64,000 bases of DNA from Eurosta solidaginis (lineage: Eukaryota; Arthropoda; Insecta; Diptera; Tephritidae): positions 287,343,693 to 287,407,692 of the forward strand of contig NC_090319.1 in assembly GCF_040869045.1 (NCBI RefSeq), given 5' to 3'. Positions 57,839-64,000 of the stretch are shown here, piece by piece. The translations under genes were made by a program, and so were the position numbers. A model generated the notes under the pieces. That model was not told the origin of the DNA and searched no databases. It saw nothing but the letters and a program-made list of their open reading frames with translations. Numbering within the stretch: position 1 is the first letter of the stretch; each line of letters opens with the position of its first letter.

Positions 57839-59425
57839 CTACTGTTCCCTCTCAGGGATTAATATCTCGTATCCCTCGTTAAAGTTGGTATGTGGTTTGC
57901 AGAAATCTGTCCATTCTGGTATGCAGAATCTGTCAAGAATTTCAGTATGATTGCAGTGAGACCATGTGGTCAGTTTCCTCAGCCTAATAGCTGCACATGC
58001 TGCATATTTGGTGCCTACTATATCTATGGGTAGTACGTTCAATATTACATCCATAGCCTCCGTTGGCGTTGTGCGGATGGCTCCGCTTATACATAGAAGT
58101 GCAGATCTTTGCACCTTTTGAAAAGCAAGAACCGTCGAGGATTTATGCAGGGGGGGCCACAATACCGCTACCCCGTATAGAAATATTGGCCTAACTATGG
58201 CCGTGTATATCCAATGCACTATCATAGGGACATACCCCATTTCCGTCCAATTGCCCCTTTACATGTGTAGAGGGCAACCTTACGTATACGTTCCGTGGTG
58301 TTTTATGTCCAGTTCAATTTCTTATCAGGTGTGAGCCCTAGATAGTTGACGGACTCACTTAACACTTAAGCACTGTGTTTGCCAGCACCGGAGTTGTGAG
58401 TGGGGGTATCTTATACTTCGTCGTAAAGAGCACCAGTTCCGTTTTATTTGGGTTCACGCCCAGACCATTATCAGCGGCCCATGCTTCGACCCTTCTTAAT
58501 TCAACCTGCATCATATCGCAGAGAGTTTGTGGAAACTTCCCATTTATCACCAAGGCACGGTCGTCAGCATATGCTATAGCTTTACAGCCCCTCCCCTCCT
58601 CCATGGCCCGTTAGCAGCTGATTCACCGCCAAGACCCACAGCAGAGGGGATAGGACTCCACCTTGGGGAGTTCCCCTACGGACGAACCTGTTCACCGATA
58701 CCCCTGCAAGTTCTGCCTGTACTACCCAGCATAGCAGCAATTGGTGCACAAGCTCCACCAGCTGAGACTCGATGCCCAGATCAGTCAGTACCTTAATGAT
58801 TGAGTCGCGTTTGATGTCGTTGAACGTTCCTTCTATGTCTAGGAAGGTTGCCAGGCAGTATTCCTTGAAGGAGAACGATCTCTCTTTGATGTAATTTCGT
58901 ATAATGCCATTTCGGTTGATTTTCCATTATATAGGTGTGTTGTGCTTCAGAGAGTTGGTCATTCACTGCCTGTCTGATATATGTTTCCGTCAGCCTCTCC
59001 AACACCATTAGTTGAAACGAACATAGGCTGATGGGCCTGAAGTCTTTTGGTTTCGCGTGGCACGCTTTGCCTGCCTTGGGAACAAATACCACCCTAGATC
59101 TTTTCCATGTACGTGGGATGTGGTTAAGTGCAACGACACCTCCTATTATAGCGTATAGCCAGTTAGTACTGTATTCCAGTGATTGTTGCAGTTGTATAGG
59201 TTTAACTCCGTCCGGCCCTGGAGTTTTGAATGGTTTAAATGAATGAATGGCCCAAGATATCTTATCTCTTGCAATTAGGTTGTGCAGTATAGGTTGCACC
59301 GTTACTTGTGTCGAGCTTTGTGAATCCCCTGGTTCGTTCCTAGTTGTACCTGGAAAATGTGTATTCAGCAAGAGGTCCAGGGTTTCGTCCCCAGTTTCGG
59401 TCCACGAAACATCAGGCCTCTGCAA
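57839..59425 (-). pseudogene. Reverse transcriptase of the non-LTR element, fragmented
   Basis: Three frames carry the polymerase. 59425-58793 gives the fingers ('FKPFKTPGPDGVKPIQLQ', 'RVVFVPKAGK', 'KDFRPISLCSFQLMVLERL'). Around 58650 another frame encodes 'GTPQGGVLSP'. 58604-58359 contains the catalytic 'AIAYADDRALV' and 'LGVNPNKTELVLF'. 58240-57839 is the thumb and connection ('WIYTAIVRPIFLYGVAVLWP'). Stops and shifts between the frames mean no active polymerase is made. Confidence 0.85.
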
Positions 59426-59606
59426 ACATCCTGGGGCCGTATTAGCAGATCTGAAAAGTACATGCCTCCGTGATGTTATTTACCAGTCTCTAGTATGCTG
59501 CCTGGCGTTTCGGTTACGCTCTCAATTGGCAATATCTCAACTAGTTCCCTATTTTATTCTTGCCAGTTTGTATTTTTAATATTTCTGGTGGCAGCGATCT
59601 GTTTCT

Positions 59607-60173
59607 TCACCAAGTCCAAGTCGAATTGGATGTAACGATGGTCAGAGAATTAGTGGTCCTTAAGGACACTCCAGTTTCTGACCAACTCTTCACATCTTTT
59701 GAGAATAGGGTGACATCGAGAACTTCCTTTCTTGTTTTTGTAACAAAGGTTGGTTCAGTTCCCCTATTGCTTATGATTAGTCTAGAGTTTAGAATGAAAT
59801 CAAATAGTAACTCACCTCTTTCGTTTTCGTCATTACTTCCCCATGTGGAGTGGTGCGCATTTATGTCTCCTCCCAGTATCAATGCACCTGATGTAGCTTC
59901 CACCAGCTTCGTGACGGTCGATGTTGGCACCGTCTTGTCATGGGTTAGATAAATTGATGGTAGCCTGATTTGACCCTTACTTAAGCTCAGGTTGATCGCT
60001 GTTGTGTCTTCATCGCTAAATTGTGGAAGAAACAAAACATTAAGTTTGGTACTAACAAGTATACACGATCTAAGCTTTTCCGAGGTGCCACAACATACCA
60101 ATGTGTAGCCGGTGGACTTGAGTCCGCAAATGTTTTGCCATTGTCTGGCGGTTAGAATGACCCAGCATTGCAC
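59607..60173 (-). pseudogene. Endonuclease of the non-LTR element, partial
   Basis: The minus-strand frame holds the second half of an apurinic-type endonuclease, with 'ALILGGDINAHHSTWGS' as the clear motif and 'EPTFVTKTRKEVLDVTL' after it. The N-terminal catalytic motifs are not visible. The frame ends at 59607, well before the polymerase frame that starts at 59425. Confidence 0.75.
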
Positions 60174-60480
60174 TGGTCACCGTTGTGGTGGGTAGAAGCC
60201 CTCCCGGCCTTTGAAGAGCGCCGGTCTCTTTTTCTTTTGCTGTATTTTTTTTGTGTTATTTTTGTTCATGTTCATACGAGTGGCGTAGAAAAGGAACGCC
60301 CACCCGGGCAGAGATCTGCAATACCCGGGTAAGTTCTTCGTACAACCTGGTGCGATCTGCTGCCAGGAGGGGTTCGTTCGCGTCTGGGCTATATAGGGGC
60401 CCCCAGCCCGGCTGATCCTCAGCACTGAAACGTATAACGCCTTTATCCAGCCCCCGAGAAGGAAAGGAACCAGGAAAGAA

Positions 60481-60687
60481 AGAAAAGAGAAAGAACGAAA
60501 TTATGTTATGTAATTTGTAATTAATGAAAGCGATTTTTTGTTGTAACCAAAAAATTCAACGTGCTGCTAATATGCATATATGTATGAATATACCATGTAG
60601 AATGGACCAAATATAATAAGCTATAAATTTTGGCAAACAATTTTCGAAGTTTGATAAATTGTGAGTTAAGTATAACTCTTTAATCTT
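60481..60687. other. Short AT-rich spacer
   Basis: Nothing recognised. Confidence 0.3.
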
Positions 60688-61605
60688 TTTTATACCTTTC
60701 ATGGACATGAAATGATATATCAACTTTTGTCCGATGTTTGTAACGTTGAGAAATATAGAAGATAGACTCACAATTAAGTATACCGAATTTATCAGGGCGA
60801 CGAACTGAGTTGATATAGCCATGTCCATCTGTCCGTCCGTCCGTATGTCTGCTTGAACGCAAACTAGTCCCTCAAATTTCGAGATATTTCAATGAAATTT
60901 GGCACAAGGATGTATTTTTGTATTATATTAGACATTTGTCGGATCCGGTAGGATCGGACCACTATAACATATATCTCCCATACAATCGATCGTTCAGATA
61001 AGAAAGTATAAACGTGAAACTCGGTGATATATATTCTAATATATCATAGAGGATATCCTGAAAAAATCACTTTGATCGGAGCTATATATAGTTATATCTC
61101 ATACAACCGATCGTTCAGATAGAAAGATTTTTGGCCATTTCTCCCTTAATTTAGAAAGTATAAACGTGAAACTCGGTGATATATATTTTAATATATCATA
61201 GAAGATTTTCTGAAAAATCACTTTGATCGGAGCTATATATAGTATATATCCCATACAACCGATCGTTCAGATAGAAAGATTTTTAGCCATTTTTCACTTA
61301 ACTTCCAATATAAAAACGTTAAACATGGTGATATTTATTCTAATATATCATAGATTTCCTGTAAAAATCATTTCGATCGGAGCTATATGTAATATATATC
61401 CCATAAAGCCGACCGTTCAGATAAGTGGGTTTTTTGCCATTTTTTGTTTTATATTTATCTTAAAAATCGTTTAGGTATGTACATCTCTTCACTATATATT
61501 TCTTATCTTATACATCCGATTATTTGAAGATTACGTACGGGATAAGATAATTGTTCAGCCCTATTCATGAAAGGTATGAAGTCTTCGGCACAGCCTTACT
61601 TGTTT
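60688..61605 (+). mobile_element. Short dispersed element with GTCC tract and inverted ends
   Basis: It begins 'tttttatacctttcatggac' and ends 'ttcatgaaaggtatgaagtc' with 'gccttacttg'. The two ends are inverted copies ('tatacctttcatg'/'catgaaaggtat'). A 'ccatctgtccgtccgtccgt' tract is at about 60827, followed by 'gcaaactagtccctc'. From 60985 to 61430 a line with 'gatcgttcagata' recurs at intervals of about 120-150 bp. Same family as 1140-1578. Confidence 0.7.
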
Positions 61606-62103
61606 TTATATTATATATATGAATACTATTTCCAAATACTATTACGTTATTGTGATTAGGAAACAAATTTTTTATATTGGTGCCGTCTTAACGCCCATCA
61701 TTTATTGTACAAGTATAGTTTTTTTTGATGCTGTCATAATTTACAACAATAATAACAACACAATGCCTTAAAATTTTATTTTTGGAGTTTTGATTTAAAT
61801 ATACCAATTTCGACTTTTTGGGCCTTTTTCCGTCATTTTTCTTTCGACATTTTTTAATTTGTTAAAAAATTTTTCTGTATAAAGAGGTTATTAGTATATG
61901 ACTACTTTGGTGGTTAAATAACCCTATAACCACATAGGCCAAGGTCGAGAAATTATGGTGAATTGAACATTTGCATCCACTCTCGCCCGTAAACCGTTTT
62001 CCTAGGTCGCTATTACTTTGGTTCATCCAGACATCGAACATCCAAAATTTCACAGTTGTAATATATGTATGCCCGGTTCAAGGATAAATGTTAGTCCAAA
62101 AGA
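61606..62103. other. Unassigned AT-rich stretch
   Basis: No convincing coding frame or repeat partner seen. Confidence 0.3.
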
Positions 62104-62640
62104 TTGTGTCTTTTGGTTACTTACAGGACAATTTCGGCATCATTACGGGACCGTTTCCGTACTCCCGAGATAATATCGGAGGATGAAATCGGAACTATTT
62201 GGGCCAGTTCGAAACCGTGTATGGAATTTTTTCAGGATTACTTTAAGAACACCTCAGGATTATTTCGGGATTGTGCTCGAAATCGTTTCAGAACTTTTAA
62301 TAGATTAGATATTTTGAGACTATTAAAGGGACGTTTGGGGCTTATTTGAGGAACATTTTAGGGACTATTTCAAATGTTCCTAAGAGCATTTCTGGACAGT
62401 TTAGAGGCTGTGTTCGAGATCTTCTTGCAGCTGTTTCGGATCCGTTTCTGGATTGTGTCGTAATAATATCGTCGAGATTATTTGAGATTTAACTCCATAT
62501 AGTTTCAAGATTGTTTCCAAAAGTAATTCACGATTGTTTAGGGAATCATATCGGAATAACTGCCACCGAATATTTTTTAACTATCGCTTGATCTGCTCAT
62601 TGTTTTCGGAACTATTTCAAGATCATTCACACAGAGAAAA
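62104..62640. repeat. Cryptic short-period repeat (inverted partner of 26440)
   Basis: Loosely repeated phrases: 'cattacgggaccgtttccgt', 'ggattatttcgggattgtgc', 'ttagggactatttcaaatg', 'ggatccgtttctggattgtg'. The period is about 15-20 bases. The part 62460-62540 matches the complement of 26505-26580. An 81-codon frame inside it is a by-product of the repeat. Confidence 0.6.
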
Positions 62641-63267
62641 GACCACCTAAAATGCTCTCTAAATCAAACAGAGTTTAGCGGATTTCTCTATAATCTTTTT
62701 CCAATAAGATGCCCGTCTTATTATGACTGGATTTCTCTTTTTATTAAAACTGAGTAGATAATCTATAAAACTAAAATGAAAAAATTTTCAATAAAATTAA
62801 AATGATTACTCGTAGAATTTAGATGAAATCCTTTTCAGTATAATCTAGTAAATAACTTTTAAAATTAAGATGAAACCCTCTTTAATATATTTAAGAAAGG
62901 AATCTTAATTTTCATTAGAAATCCCTCTTAATTGCTATAAGCCGATGATCTTATCAATTTGAAATGATTGCCAACTAAATTCGAATACATTTTTTTCCAA
63001 AAATAAATACCACACTTTATTAAGCTGTTTTTTATTTATGAAAATGAACACGTATTACGTATAATTATAATAAGTTGAAGTACTTATATATAATAAAAAT
63101 ATACTTTACATATTTGCATATAATTTATATTCTTGTAAACCTTACTCTTATAATTTTAGTTTTTATATTTCTTATAATTCTAACAGAAAATTAAGCGTCG
63201 ATTTTTCAAAAACGTAAAAATGTATGGTATAAAGTATAGTATTTTTGTAAGTCTTACACTTTTAAAT
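62641..63267. other. AT-rich stretch
   Basis: No gene or repeat recognised. Short lines of the type 'aaactaaaatgaaaa' and 'aaaattaagatgaaaccctc' recur loosely. Confidence 0.3.
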
Positions 63268-64000
63268 TTTATACTCAGTTGAGCAGAGCTCACAGACTAT
63301 ATTAAGTTTTATTGGATAACAGTTGGTTGTACATATATAAAGGAATCGAGATAGATATAGACTTCCATATATCAAAATAATCAGGATCCAAAAAAATTTG
63401 ATTGAGCCATGTCCGTCCGTCCGTCCGCCCGTTAACAGGATAACTTGAGTAAATTTTGAGGTATCTTGATGAAATTTGGTATGTAGGTTCCTGAGCACAC
63501 ATCTCAGATCGCTATTTAAAATGAGCGATATCGGACTATAACCACGCCCACTTTTTCGATATCGAAAATTTCGAAAAACCGAAAAATGGCGATAATTCAT
63601 TACAAAAGAGAGATAAAGCGACGAAACTTGGTAGATGAGTTAAACTTATGACGCAGAATAGAAAATTAGTAAAATTTTGGACAATGGGCGTGGCACCGCC
63701 CACTTTTAAAAGAAGGTAATTTAAAAGTTTTGCAAGCTGTAATTTGGCAGTCGTTGAAGATATCATGATGAAATTTGGCAGGAACGTTACTCCTATTACT
63801 ATATGTACGCTTAATAAAAATTAGGAAAATCGGAGAAAGACCACGCCCACTTTTTAAAAAAAATTTTTTTAAAGTAAAATTTTAACAAAAAATTTAATAT
63901 CTTTACAGTATATAAGTAAATTATGTCAACATTCAACTCCAGTAATGATATAGTGCAACAAAATACAAAAATAAAAGAAAATTTCAAAATGGGCGTGGCT
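63268..64000 (-). mobile_element. Dispersed element, minus strand, runs off the window
   Basis: It starts with 'tatactcagttgagcagagc', with 'gtccgtccgtccgcccgtta' at about 63413, and follows 20553-21290 closely to the window edge. The small frames inside it (63262-63766) recur at the same places in the other copies and are not genes. Confidence 0.85.

Larger units (their letters stand above)
56930..60480 (-). mobile_element. Broken RNase H-bearing non-LTR retrotransposon
   Basis: A complete order of domains on the minus strand from an endonuclease (60173) to the 3' end, with a tail that reads 'gaacctaatctaacttaacc' at about 56932-56951. Its protein is split into at least six frames, so it is an old copy. 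The RNase H domain places it in the I/LOA/R1-like part of the non-LTR tree; the exact clade is not decided. Confidence 0.8.

Overview
This window is eukaryotic and comes from a repeat-rich fly genome. The evidence is one intron-containing gene with standard GT/AG splice sites, several kinds of non-LTR and LTR retrotransposon remnants, a tRNA-derived SINE, and many copies of dipteran-type non-autonomous elements carrying an internal GTCC/GTCY microsatellite. The repeat families look to me like those of true fruit flies (Tephritidae). That placement is inference from memory of repeat style, and no species can be fixed from the sequence alone.

Layout, left to right. 1-1600: non-LTR retrotransposon fragments and a short dispersed repeat. 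1982-6379: the only ordinary intact gene, a five-exon low-specificity L-threonine aldolase (PLP enzyme) on the + strand, whose 3-kb first intron holds a dispersed element and a palindrome. 7-10.9 kb: a decayed Ty3/Gypsy-type LTR retrotransposon whose Gag zinc knuckle has the unusual C-x2-H-x9-C-x3-C spacing of the CsRn1 group. 10.9-23.8 kb: a thicket of nested dispersed elements (+ and - copies of one family with 130-bp internal tandem repeats), a foldback element, a diverged ~160-bp tandem repeat and a CR1-like fragment. 24-26.7 kb: a decayed SINE and an old, broken, inverted copy of a chymotrypsin-fold serine protease-like gene.

27.0-54.2 kb is the most remarkable part. A satellite of 93-bp units (about 100 copies, 27001-36430) is followed by a protease-bearing segment (36431-43825), then a second 93-bp array (43826-50193), then a second copy of the same segment (50194-about 54200). 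Matching points lie 13,763 bp apart, so this looks like a tandem duplication of [satellite + segment]. The first segment copy has since received a nearly full-length RTE-class retrotransposon inside the protease reading frame, with a 15-bp target-site duplication. The second copy keeps an open 251-aa frame, but the position of the catalytic Asp is Asn, so the product is probably a non-catalytic serine protease homologue. The downstream junction between copy 1 and array 2 falls inside a tRNA-derived SINE that is complete in copy 2.

54.2-64 kb: that SINE, an unassigned stretch, more copies of the dispersed family, a complete but heavily broken RNase H-bearing non-LTR retrotransposon on the - strand (about 56.9-60.5 kb), another GTCC-type element, a cryptic short-period repeat that also occurs inverted near 26.5 kb, and AT-rich DNA.

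No operon, defence system, CRISPR array, tRNA or rRNA gene was seen. Expected host function is confined to the threonine aldolase gene and possibly the 251-aa protease homologue. Everything else is mobile or satellite DNA.
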